A stretch of 64,000 bases of DNA. It comes from Nonomuraea aurantiaca. GTDB lineage: Bacteria; Actinomycetota; Actinomycetes; Streptosporangiales; Streptosporangiaceae. Shown here in pieces: positions 40,038-47,806 of this stretch. The translations under genes were made by a program, and so were the position numbers. The notes under the pieces are model-generated. The model was not told the origin of the DNA. It did no database searches and was given only the letters and a program-made list of their open reading frames with translations. The DNA is taken from contig NZ_JAIWNB010000010.1 of assembly GCF_020215705.1 (NCBI RefSeq), forward strand, positions 62,001 to 126,000, read 5' to 3'. The stretch's first letter is position 1. Each line of letters opens with the position of its first letter.

Positions 40038-41432
40038 TCAGATCCCGATCTGCGCCTCAGGCTGCATCAACCGGCGGGCCGCCTCGGTGATGGATCCCGA
40101 CAAAGACGGATAAACCGCGAAGGTGTGGGCCAGCTGATCCACCGTGAGCCGCTGCTGCACCGCCACCGAGAGCGCCAGGATCAGCTCCGACGCCCGCGGC
40201 GCCACCACGACCCCGCCCAGCACGATCCCGGTGTGCGGACGGCAGAACAGCTTGACGAAGCCGTCGTTGAACCCCTGCATCTTGGCGCGGGCATTGGTGG
40301 CCAGCGGCAGCTTGACCACGTTGGCCTCGATCTCGCCGGCCTCGATCGAGCGCTGGGCCACGCCGACCGCGGCGATCTCCGGATCGGTGAAGATGTTGGA
40401 GGCCACCGTGGCCAGCCGGAGCGGCTGGACGGCCTCGCCCAGCGCATGCCAGACCCCGATGCGGCCCTGCATGGCGGCGACCGAGGCGAGCATGAGCACG
40501 CCGGTGCAGTCACCGGCCGCGTAGACGCCCGGCGCGGAGGTACGCGAGACCTTGTCGACCTTGATGAAGCCGTTCCTGTCGAGCTGGACCCCGGCCTCCT
40601 CCAGGCCGATGCCGCCCGTGTTGGGCACCATGCCGACCGTCATCAGCGCGTGGGAGCCCTCAGCCGTGCGGCCGTCTTCGAGCGTGACCACGACGCCGTC
40701 GGCGGTCCGCTTGACGGAGGCGGCGCGCGAGCGGCCCATGACGTTCATGCCGCGGCGCCGGTAGACCTCTTCGAGCACCTCGGCGCCGTCGGCGTCCTCG
40801 TTGGGCATCATCCGATCGCGGCTGGAGACCAGCGTGACCTCGGCGCCCAGCGAGCGGTAGGCGCCCGCGAACTCGGCGCCCGTCACCCCGGAGCCGACCA
40901 CGATCAGGTGCTCGGGCAGCGCGTCGAGGTCATAGAGCTGGCGCCAGGTGAGAACGCGCTCGCCGTCGGGCTCGGCCCCCGGCAGGATGCGCGGCGTCGC
41001 GCCGGTCGCCACGATGACCACGTCGGCCTTGATCGCGCGGTCACCCGCCTTGACCAGCTGCGGGTCGACCAGCCGCCCGCGGGCCTTGATGATCTCGACA
41101 CCCTCGGCGGCGACCCGCGTCTCGATGTCGGCCGACTGGGCCTGCGCCAGCTCCTTGACCCGCTTGTTGACCAGCGGCAGATCGACGCTCGCCACGCCGA
41201 CGTCACCATCGAGTCCGCCGGAGAATCCGATGCCCAGCGAGGGGGCATCGAGGAGGGCCTGTTTACGCACGGAGGTGGCGATGAGCGTCTTGGACGGCAC
41301 GCAGTCGGTCAGCACGCATGCCCCGCCTGGCCCGTCCTGTTCGACCATGGTGACCTGCGCGCCTAGCTGCGCCGCCACCAGAGCCGCCTCGTAGCCGCCT
41401 GGTCCGCCACCGATGATCACGATCCTCGTCAC
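40038..41432 (-). CDS. lpdA: NAD(P)H-quinone dehydrogenase LpdA-type flavoprotein
   Basis: This 464-residue pyridine nucleotide-disulfide oxidoreductase has an FAD motif GGGPGGYEAA (8-17). The redox-site region reads GGACVLTDCVPSKT, keeping a Cys39-x4-Cys44 pair. An NAD domain follows (VVGSGVTGAEFAGAY), then a second FAD strand (VYAAGDCTG) and the dimerisation domain. In Mycobacterium LpdA the name is historical; the protein acts as a quinone reductase, and I recall its first cysteine being absent. GTG 41432 with GGGAGA eight bases upstream was chosen over ATG 41450. The expected role is electron transfer to quinones or protection from oxidative stress. Confidence 0.85.
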   Translation of the reverse strand: MTRIVIIGGGPGGYEAALVAAQLGAQVTMVEQDGPGGACVLTDCVPSKTLIATSVRKQALLDAPSLGIGFSGGLDGDVGVASVDLPLVNKRVKELAQAQSADIETRVAAEGVEIIKARGRLVDPQLVKAGDRAIKADVVIVATGATPRILPGAEPDGERVLTWRQLYDLDALPEHLIVVGSGVTGAEFAGAYRSLGAEVTLVSSRDRMMPNEDADGAEVLEEVYRRRGMNVMGRSRAASVKRTADGVVVTLEDGRTAEGSHALMTVGMVPNTGGIGLEEAGVQLDRNGFIKVDKVSRTSAPGVYAAGDCTGVLMLASVAAMQGRIGVWHALGEAVQPLRLATVASNIFTDPEIAAVGVAQRSIEAGEIEANVVKLPLATNARAKMQGFNDGFVKLFCRPHTGIVLGGVVVAPRASELILALSVAVQQRLTVDQLAHTFAVYPSLSGSITEAARRLMQPEAQIGI

Positions 41433-41503
41433 GTGCCCATTCTCCCGCATGACGCGCGCTGACGACGAACGGGGCGGCCCCTCGCGCGCTACTCTTATCA
41501 GCT

Positions 41504-41956
41504 GTGCCTGTATACGCGGCCTACGGCAGCAACATGGACCCCGAGCAGATGGCCATGCGCGCCCCTCATTCCCCGATCCGGGGCGTGGGCTGGCTGCAGG
41601 GTTGGCGCCTGACGTTCGGCGGCGAATACTTCGGCTGGGAGGGCGCGCTCTCCACCATCGTCGAAGACCCCGACGAGCACGTCTTCGTGGTCCTCTACGA
41701 CGTGCCCGAGTTGGACGCCAACTCCCTCGACCAGTGGGAGGGCGCGGTCCGCGGCCTCTACCACAAGGTGCGGCTGCGGGTGCAGACCCTCGACGGCGAG
41801 CAGGTGGCCTGGTTCTACGTGCTCGACGGCTATGAGGGCGGCCTGCCCTCCGCCCGCTACCTGGGCATCCTGGCCGACGCCGCCGAGCGGGCGGGCGCCC
41901 CCGACGACTACGTCAAGGAGCTGCGGGGACGCCCCTGCAAATCGATCGGCGACTAG
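41504..41956 (+). CDS. Gamma-glutamylcyclotransferase family protein
   Basis: This 150-residue protein has the cyclotransferase fold with substrate loop AAYGSNMDPEQM (YGSN at 7-10) and a likely catalytic Glu79 (DQWEG). These enzymes release 5-oxoproline from gamma-glutamyl amines or peptides; the true substrate is not clear from sequence. I recall a homologue next to lpdA in mycobacteria (Rv3304), and the same order here supports orthology. The start is GTG 41504, giving MPVYAAYGSNM. It converges on the MFS gene, with a four-base overlap of stops. Confidence 0.85.
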   Translation: MPVYAAYGSNMDPEQMAMRAPHSPIRGVGWLQGWRLTFGGEYFGWEGALSTIVEDPDEHVFVVLYDVPELDANSLDQWEGAVRGLYHKVRLRVQTLDGEQVAWFYVLDGYEGGLPSARYLGILADAAERAGAPDDYVKELRGRPCKSIGD

Positions 41957-43257
41957 CTGAGCGGCTGGTCCTTGGTCTCCTTCAACGCGAAGACGTACAC
42001 CAGCGTGGAGACCAGGGCGAGCGCCGACATGTACCACGGGAAGTACGCGACGTTGCCCGCCTTTTGGAGCGCGGTGCCGATGAGCGGAGCGGTGCCTCCG
42101 AAGATCGCCACGGTCAGCGAGTACGGGAAGCCCGCGCCAGCCGCGCGCACCCTGGTCGGGAAGAGCTCCGAGTTGACCGCGGCCGAGATCGAGGTGAAGC
42201 AGCCGAGGAAGACCATGCCAATGAGCTGGACGATCAGCAAACTGGCGAAGGAGTTGGAGAGCAGGTTGAGCAGCGGCACAGGCAGGATGAGGAAGCCGAG
42301 CCCGAAGGTGATCAGCAGCGGCTTGCGACCGACACGGTCCGACAGCATGCCGAGTAGCGGCTGCAGCACCATGAAGACGAACAGCGAGATCGTACTCACC
42401 TGAAGCGACTGGGCTATGTCGAACTTCACCGTGATCTGTGCGTAGGTCGGCAGGAAGCTCGTCCAGGTGTAGTAGGCGACGGTGCCAGCGGCCGTGATGC
42501 CCACGATCAGGGCAGCGGACTTGGGGTAATACCGCAGGAAGTCAAACAATCCCGGACGCTCGGCCTTGCCCTGCTGAATCTCCTCCGCCACGGCCGACGT
42601 CTCATCGGCGCCCTTGCGGATCCACAGGCCCACGAGGCTGATCACCGCGCCCACGAGGAACGGGATACGCCACCCGTAAGAACCCATGTCCGCCTTGACC
42701 AGGCTGGTGGCGAGCAGAGCGGTCAGGCCGGAGGCCAACAACTGTCCGATGGTCGTGCTGACGTACTGGAAGCTTGAGAACAGGCCGCGACGCCCCTGCG
42801 GCGCCGACTCCACCAGGAACGTGGTCGCAGCCGCGAACTCGCCGCCCACTGACAGGCCTTGAATGAGCCTGGCAAGGGTCAGGATGATCGGCGCGAAGAT
42901 GCCCACAGCTTCGTAGGTCGGGGTCAGACCAAGGAGCAGCGAGCCTGCGCCCATCAAGACGATGGTGAACGTCATAGCGGCCTTGCGTCCGAACCTGTCG
43001 GCGAATGCACCGACCAGCAGGCCGCCCAGCGGGCGCATGAAGAAGCCCACCGCGAAGATCCCGTAGGTGCTCAGCAGGGGCACCAGGCTGTTGTCCACGT
43101 CCTTGGGGAAGATCTGGACAGCGAAGTAGGTCGCCAGGAAGGTATATGCGTACCAGTCGTACCACTCGACGACGTTGCCGATGCTGGCCGCCATGAGCTG
43201 GCGGACACGGCTCTTGGGGATGCCGAGTGGCGATGGTGCCACGGGGGAGGTCGCCAC
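41953..43257 (-). CDS. MHS-family MFS transporter (KgtP/ShiA-like)
   Basis: This 434-residue protein has twelve membrane segments. GNVVEWYDWYAY in helix 1 and GALADRFGRK-type sequence (GAFADRFGRKAAM) after helix 2 are diagnostic of the metabolite:H+ symporter (MHS) group, as is RLIQGLSVGGEFAAA. Known members take up alpha-ketoglutarate, shikimate, proline/betaine or dicarboxylates; the substrate here is unknown. It is divergent from the Lrp-type regulator with 110 bases between starts, so that regulator may control it. Confidence 0.9.
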   Translation of the reverse strand: MATSPVAPSPLGIPKSRVRQLMAASIGNVVEWYDWYAYTFLATYFAVQIFPKDVDNSLVPLLSTYGIFAVGFFMRPLGGLLVGAFADRFGRKAAMTFTIVLMGAGSLLLGLTPTYEAVGIFAPIILTLARLIQGLSVGGEFAAATTFLVESAPQGRRGLFSSFQYVSTTIGQLLASGLTALLATSLVKADMGSYGWRIPFLVGAVISLVGLWIRKGADETSAVAEEIQQGKAERPGLFDFLRYYPKSAALIVGITAAGTVAYYTWTSFLPTYAQITVKFDIAQSLQVSTISLFVFMVLQPLLGMLSDRVGRKPLLITFGLGFLILPVPLLNLLSNSFASLLIVQLIGMVFLGCFTSISAAVNSELFPTRVRAAGAGFPYSLTVAIFGGTAPLIGTALQKAGNVAYFPWYMSALALVSTLVYVFALKETKDQPLS

Positions 43258-43367
43258 GGGGGCTCCTTTGCTGACAACTGCGATGATGGCCTACTGTGCA
43301 TTCGGGCGACCGAAACAGTCAAATGCCTGGCAACATATTTACAAACCCGACATAGAGACGGCTCCCC

Positions 43368-44348
43368 GTGGATGTTCTCGACCGGCGGCTGGTCGCCGCC
43401 CTCCAGATCAGTCCCCGCGCGTCGTGGGGCGAGATCGGCCGAGCCGTCGGCGAGCACGAACGCACGGTGGCGCGCCGGTTACAGCGGCTGATCGCCGACG
43501 GCATGGTGCGCGTCACCGCGATCTATGACGACCTGCGTTCGGGCCACGGCCGACCCGTGCACCTGCATGTCCAGGTCCGCCCGGGTTCGGCGGCGCAGGT
43601 CGCCAAGGCGCTGGCCGACCGGCCCGACACCCGCTCGGTCTACTCGCTGACCGGGGCGGCCGACCTCGCCTGCGAGCTGGTCGCCCGGTCGCGGGAGGAG
43701 CTGCACGACATCCTCACCGCGGAGATCAGCGACATCGACGGGGTGCTGCAGACGCAGACGCAAGTCGTCCTGCACACCTTCAGGACGGTCGCCGAGTGGC
43801 ACGCGCCCTACCTCAGCGAGCAGGAGGCGGCCCAGCTGCGGCCGGCCCCGGTCCTCGAGGTCCTGCCCGACGAGGACGGTCTTTCGCCTCTGGAGCAGGA
43901 GATCGCCGAGCTGCTGGCCGGTGACGGCAGGATCGCGTTCACGGCGATCGCCGAGCGGCTCGACATCTCGGTGCCGACCGCCCGCAGGCGGGTGTCCTCG
44001 CTGCTCGAACGGCGGCTCCTGCTGCTGCGGGCCGAGGTCGAGCCCGCGCTGCTCGGTCTGGAGGTGGAGGGCAAGCTCTGGCTCAAGGTCCGGCCGCACG
44101 GGCTCGACCTGGTCGGCCAGCGGCTCGCGGCGCACCCCAGCGTGCGTTACTGCGCGGCCACGTCGGGCACCCATTCCCTGATCGTCCAGGTGGCGGTGGC
44201 CCATGAGGCCGACCTCTACCGTTTCCTGACGGGTGTCGTCGGCCCCCTTGACGAGGTCACCGACCTGGATATCACCCTCATCACCCGCGCCTACAAACGC
44301 GGTCATCTGCACAAGTCCGGCCTGCTCACCCTGGAGAGGACACCATGA
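43368..44348 (+). CDS. Lrp/AsnC-family regulator with two HTH domains
   Basis: This 326-residue protein is about double the usual Lrp length. It has two AsnC-type winged-helix domains (DRRLVAALQISPRASWGEIG at ~5-50 and QEIAELLAGDGRIAFTAIAE at ~180-225). Each is followed by an alpha/beta ligand-binding (RAM-like) region. Lrp proteins sense amino acids or related metabolites. It overlaps the M20 hydrolase by four bases (ATGA 44345-44348) and is divergent from the MHS transporter, so it probably controls uptake and hydrolysis of the same compound. GTG 43368 is the start; no strong ribosome binding site, possibly a short leader. Confidence 0.88.
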   Translation: MDVLDRRLVAALQISPRASWGEIGRAVGEHERTVARRLQRLIADGMVRVTAIYDDLRSGHGRPVHLHVQVRPGSAAQVAKALADRPDTRSVYSLTGAADLACELVARSREELHDILTAEISDIDGVLQTQTQVVLHTFRTVAEWHAPYLSEQEAAQLRPAPVLEVLPDEDGLSPLEQEIAELLAGDGRIAFTAIAERLDISVPTARRRVSSLLERRLLLLRAEVEPALLGLEVEGKLWLKVRPHGLDLVGQRLAAHPSVRYCAATSGTHSLIVQVAVAHEADLYRFLTGVVGPLDEVTDLDITLITRAYKRGHLHKSGLLTLERTP

Positions 44349-45649
44349 CGCCCGCCGAGAACGAAGTCGCCGAACTCTGCGCCGAACTCATCCGCGTCGA
44401 CAGCAGCAACTACGGGGACGGCACCGGCCCCGGCGAGCGGGCCGCCGCCGAGGCCGTCATGGCCAGGCTGGACGAGGTCGGCATCGAGGCCACCTACATC
44501 GAGAGCGAGCCGGGCCGGGGCAACGTCGTCACCCGCGTCGAAGGCACCGACCCGTCGCTGCCCGCCCTCCTGGTCCACGGCCACCTCGACGTGGTGCCCG
44601 CCAACGCGGCCGACTGGTCCGTCGACCCGTTCGGCGGCGAGGTGCGCGACGGCTACATCTGGGGCCGGGGCGCGGTGGACATGAAGGACATGGACGCGAT
44701 GATGCTGGCCGTACTCCGCCAGCTCACCCGCGAGGGCCGCAAGCCGCGCCGCGACCTCGTCTTCGCCTGGGTCGCCGACGAGGAGGCGGGCGGCAACTAC
44801 GGCGCCAAGCACCTCACCGCGCACCATCCGGAGCTGTTCGAGGGCGTCACCGAGGCGATCAGCGAGGTGGGCGGCTATTCCCTGGAGGTGGACCCGTCGC
44901 TGCGGCTCTACCTGATCGAGACCGCGCAGAAGGGCCTCGGCTGGATGAAGCTCATCGCCGACGGCACGGCCGGGCACGGCTCGATGCTCAACACCGACAA
45001 CGCGGTCACCGAGGTGGCCAAGGCCGTGGCCAGGGTCGGCGACCACGAGTGGCCGATCACCCTCACCCCGACGGTCCGCCAGTTCCTCACCGAGGTCGCG
45101 GACGCGTTCGGCCTCCCCTTCGACGAGGACGACCCGGCGCCCATCCTGGACAAGATCGGGCCGCTCGTCCGCTTCGTCGGCGCGACGCTCAGCCACACCG
45201 CCAACCCGACCCAGCTCAACGCCGGCTACAAGTCGAACGTCATCCCCGGCCAGGCCACCGCCGTGATCGACGGCCGCTTCCTGCCCGGCCACGAGGACGA
45301 GTTCTTCAAGACGATCGACTCGCTGATCGGGCCGAACGTCCGCCGCGAGTTCGTGCACCACGACATCGCGCTGGAGACCACGTTCGACGGCGCCCTGGTC
45401 GAGTCGATGATCGCGGCGCTGAAGGCCGAGGACCCCACCGCGCGGGCCGTGCCCTACTGCATGTCCGGCGGCACCGACAACAAGACCTTCTTCGCCGACC
45501 TGGGCGTGCGCGGCTTCGGGTTCGTACCGCTGCGACTGCCCGGGGACATGGACTTCGCGTCGATGTTCCACGGCGTGGACGAGCGGGTGCCGGTGGACGC
45601 GCTCCAGTTCGGGGTACGGGTCCTCGACAGGCTCCTCCTAAACTACTGA
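44345..45649 (+). CDS. M20 family metallohydrolase
   Basis: This 434-residue zinc hydrolase of the ArgE/DapE/ACY1 type has zinc ligands in LVHGHLDVVPA (~78-88) and GRGAVDMKD (~105-113). The catalytic and zinc Glu pair is in WVADEEAGGNYG (~140-151), with another ligand in GGTDNKTFF near the C-terminus. It cleaves an amide such as an N-acyl amino acid or dipeptide. It is translationally coupled to the Lrp regulator. Its stop lies directly against the right end of the tnpB element, so the element inserted just behind it without damage. Confidence 0.9.
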   Translation: MTPAENEVAELCAELIRVDSSNYGDGTGPGERAAAEAVMARLDEVGIEATYIESEPGRGNVVTRVEGTDPSLPALLVHGHLDVVPANAADWSVDPFGGEVRDGYIWGRGAVDMKDMDAMMLAVLRQLTREGRKPRRDLVFAWVADEEAGGNYGAKHLTAHHPELFEGVTEAISEVGGYSLEVDPSLRLYLIETAQKGLGWMKLIADGTAGHGSMLNTDNAVTEVAKAVARVGDHEWPITLTPTVRQFLTEVADAFGLPFDEDDPAPILDKIGPLVRFVGATLSHTANPTQLNAGYKSNVIPGQATAVIDGRFLPGHEDEFFKTIDSLIGPNVRREFVHHDIALETTFDGALVESMIAALKAEDPTARAVPYCMSGGTDNKTFFADLGVRGFGFVPLRLPGDMDFASMFHGVDERVPVDALQFGVRVLDRLLLNY

Positions 45650-45650
45650 C
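45640..45650 (+). repeat. Left copy of an 11-bp direct repeat flanking the tnpB element
   Basis: AAACTACTGAC here matches AAACTACCGAC at 46900-46910, with one mismatch. The two copies bracket the segment 45651-46899, which holds tnpB and its right-end structure. IS605-type transposition does not normally duplicate the target, so this may be chance or an unusual insertion trace. Confidence 0.5.
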
Positions 45651-45651
45651 T

Positions 45652-45700
45652 TGGCATCCTCCCCCGCTTTGAAAAGTGGGGGATTCCAACTGTGTCTACT
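45652..45700 (-). ncRNA. Putative omega RNA 3' end / right-end hairpin
   Basis: The 10-bp hairpin (arms 45660-45669 and 45674-45683, one G-T pair) directly follows tnpB on its strand. In IS605-type elements this region is the 3' part of the omega RNA, whose guide is the DNA just past the element end. Here the guide would be the complement of 45631-45650, the last codons of the M20 gene. Transcription is not shown. Confidence 0.5.
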
Positions 45701-46892
45701 CCACGAGGAAGAGATCACGCTGAGGATCACGGTTCGCAGGCTCGTCCAGCGGCAAGCCTCCCCGCGCAGCCACCGCATGCCCTGCGGCGGTATCTCGGAC
45801 GTTCTTGGCCGCGTTCACGTCGGCGTTGTCACGCCATCCGCAGGCGACACAGCGGAAGCGAGATTGGCTCTCTCTCGATTCCGCCGCGCGATGCACACAG
45901 CTGTTGCAGGTCTGCGACGTGTAGCGCGGGTTAACCTTTCGGACGCGGCTCGGAGCTTTCTCCTCCAGCCGCTTCACCAGGGCACCCCACCCGTTGGCGA
46001 GGATGCCCCGATTCAGCCCGGCTTTCTGCTGGACGTTGCGGCCAGGCGCCTGCATGCCGCCCTTGGCCGACCGCGTCATGGCGGCGATCTTCAGGTCCTC
46101 CACTGCGATCACATCGAAGCGGCAGGCCAGGTCGGTACTGGTCTTTTCCACCCAACCCTTGCGTCGGTCGCTCTCCCGGGCTCTCAATCGGCCGATCGCC
46201 TGCTTGACCCTGCCGCGCCGGTTGGATCCGAGCTTCGCCTTGGCCAGCTTGCGCAGCAGGCGCCGCAGTCGTGTTCGCTCCGCCTCGCGCAGGGCCGGCA
46301 CGGTCAGCAGTTCGCCGGTAGACAAGGCCGCCGCCACCCTCACGCCCCGGTCCACGCCTACCACGGCGCCCGTCCCCGGCGCTGGGATCGGAGCAGGGAT
46401 CACGGCGAAGGCGACATGCCAGTGGCCCAGCGCATCACGGGTGACCCGGTAGGACCTCACCCCCTCCGGCACGGCCCGCGACCAGCGAAAGCGGACCCAG
46501 CCGATCTTCGGCACCCGCACCTCGCCCACCCGCCGCGACAGGCGACGCACCTCACCCGCCTTCACCGCCACGATCCGAAAGCCCTCGTTGCGGCCACGCC
46601 TGCGCCAGGTCGGGCGGCGGTGGGTCTTGCCGAAGAAATTCGCCATCGCCTGGGCGAAGTCCTTCAACGCCTGCTGCTGCACGATGATCGACCCGGCACC
46701 CAGCCACCCGAACGCCGCCCTCGCCTCGGTCAACTGACGGCACTGCTCGGCGAACCCCGGAGCGGACGCGCGGCCTGCCTTCCAATGGGCGTGCTGCTCC
46801 ACCGCCAGATTCCAGACGAATCGGGCATGCGCGCAGTGCTCCAGCAACGCTCTCTCTTGGCCAGGCGACGGCTGGAGGCGGTAGCGGGACAC
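45696..46892 (-). CDS. tnpB: RNA-guided nuclease TnpB (IS605 OrfB)
   Basis: This 398-residue TnpB has an N-terminal helical domain beginning VSRYRLQPSPGQ and LEHCAHARFVWNLAVEQ. The split RuvC residues are all present: Asp181 (GVDRGVR), Glu265 (AVEDLKI) and Asp358 (DNADVNAAKN). The zinc finger has Cys 329, 332, 348 and 351 (CNSCVH...CVACG). TnpB uses an omega RNA to cut the empty donor site, favouring retention of the element. GTG 46892 gives the family start; the frame is open further upstream to 46988. With all catalytic residues intact it is likely active. Confidence 0.9.
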   Translation of the reverse strand: MSRYRLQPSPGQERALLEHCAHARFVWNLAVEQHAHWKAGRASAPGFAEQCRQLTEARAAFGWLGAGSIIVQQQALKDFAQAMANFFGKTHRRPTWRRRGRNEGFRIVAVKAGEVRRLSRRVGEVRVPKIGWVRFRWSRAVPEGVRSYRVTRDALGHWHVAFAVIPAPIPAPGTGAVVGVDRGVRVAAALSTGELLTVPALREAERTRLRRLLRKLAKAKLGSNRRGRVKQAIGRLRARESDRRKGWVEKTSTDLACRFDVIAVEDLKIAAMTRSAKGGMQAPGRNVQQKAGLNRGILANGWGALVKRLEEKAPSRVRKVNPRYTSQTCNSCVHRAAESRESQSRFRCVACGWRDNADVNAAKNVRDTAAGHAVAARGGLPLDEPANRDPQRDLFLVE

Positions 46893-46899
46893 GCCGATC

Positions 46900-46910
46900 A
46901 AACTACCGAC
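46900..46910 (+). repeat. Right copy of the 11-bp direct repeat flanking the tnpB element
   Basis: AAACTACCGAC, partner of AAACTACTGAC at 45640-45650. Joining the two would place the M20 stop about 90 bases before the PNP start, a plausible ancestral arrangement. Confidence 0.5.
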
Positions 46911-46999
46911 CGTCACCGACAAAACCAGGAGATCATCGTGCCCGACCGTTCTACATTTCCTCATCACCCTGACGGGCGAGGCAGCCACGCTGGAGGTGC

Positions 47000-47806
47000 A
47001 TGGTGACCAATAACCCGTACACCCTGGCCAGAGCCGCCGCCGAGGCGCTGAAGGGCGCTTGCGGCCTCGACACCTTCGATGTCGCCCTCGTCATGGGGTC
47101 CGGCTGGGTGCCGGCCGCGGACGCGATCGGCGAGACGGTCACGGAGATCCCCTTCACCGACCTGCCCGGCTTCTCCGCTCCGGCCGTGGCCGGGCACGGC
47201 GGCAAGATCCGTGTTCTGCGCACCCCCGGTGGGCGGCACGCGCTCGTCTTCCTCGGTCGCAGCCACCTCTACGAGGGGCGCGGCGTCGACTCCGTCGTCC
47301 ACGGCGTACGCACCGCCGCCGCCGCGGGGGTCGGCACGATCGTGCTGACCAACGCGGCCGGCGGGTTGCGCCCCGAGACGCAGCAGGTCGGCGACCCGGT
47401 GCTGATCAGCGACCACATCAACATGACCGGGGCCAACCCGATCACCGGCACCACGTTCATCGACCTCACCGAGGTCTATTCGCGGCGGCTGCGCGCGCTC
47501 GTGCAGGAGGTGGACCCGACCATCGCCGAGGGCGTCTACGTGGCCTTCCGCGGCCCCACCTACGAGACGCCCGCCGAGATCCGCATGCTGCGCACGCTGG
47601 GTGGCGACATGATCGGCATGTCCACCGTCCTGGAGGCCATCGCGGCCCGTGAGGCCGGTCTCGAGGTGCTGGGCGTCTCCCTGGTCACCAACCCGGGGGC
47701 GGGGCTGGCGGACGCGCCGCTCGACCACGAGGAGGTCCTACAGGTCGGCCGCGCGACGGCCGCCCGCATGGGCACCCTGCTGGCCAAGATCGTGGACCGC
47801 CTGTGA
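47000..47806 (+). CDS. deoD: Purine-nucleoside phosphorylase
   Basis: This 268-residue trimeric-type PNP has a phosphate-binding start (MGSGW), HLYEGRG, the TNAAGG strand, FRGPTYETPAE and the purine/ribose site GMSTVLEAIAA. It converts (deoxy)inosine and (deoxy)guanosine plus phosphate into base and (deoxy)ribose-1-phosphate. It overlaps the phosphohexomutase gene by four bases (GTGA). I recall this pair as deoD-pmmB in mycobacteria. ATG 47000 has GGAGG five bases upstream. Confidence 0.93.
   Translation: MVTNNPYTLARAAAEALKGACGLDTFDVALVMGSGWVPAADAIGETVTEIPFTDLPGFSAPAVAGHGGKIRVLRTPGGRHALVFLGRSHLYEGRGVDSVVHGVRTAAAAGVGTIVLTNAAGGLRPETQQVGDPVLISDHINMTGANPITGTTFIDLTEVYSRRLRALVQEVDPTIAEGVYVAFRGPTYETPAEIRMLRTLGGDMIGMSTVLEAIAAREAGLEVLGVSLVTNPGAGLADAPLDHEEVLQVGRATAARMGTLLAKIVDRL

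Larger units (their letters stand above)
45651..46899 (-). mobile_element. tnpB-only IS200/IS605-group (IS1341-like) element
   Basis: The segment carries tnpB on the minus strand and no tnpA. Its right end has the hairpin AATCCCCCACTTTTCAAAG then CGGGGGAGGATGCCAA. That resembles the GGGGGAGGATGTCAA ends I recall from actinobacterial IS605 elements; the terminal tetramer is CCAA rather than TCAA. It lies between the M20 gene and the PNP gene. A minus-strand TTGAT (46901-46897) lies at the other edge, matching the known ISDra2 target motif. Left-end hairpins are not obvious, so the element may be shortened. Confidence 0.7.

Noticed and set aside
46911..46999. Left-end hairpins of the tnpB element
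   Set aside because: No convincing imperfect palindrome is visible here, so the element's left boundary was set at the direct repeat instead.
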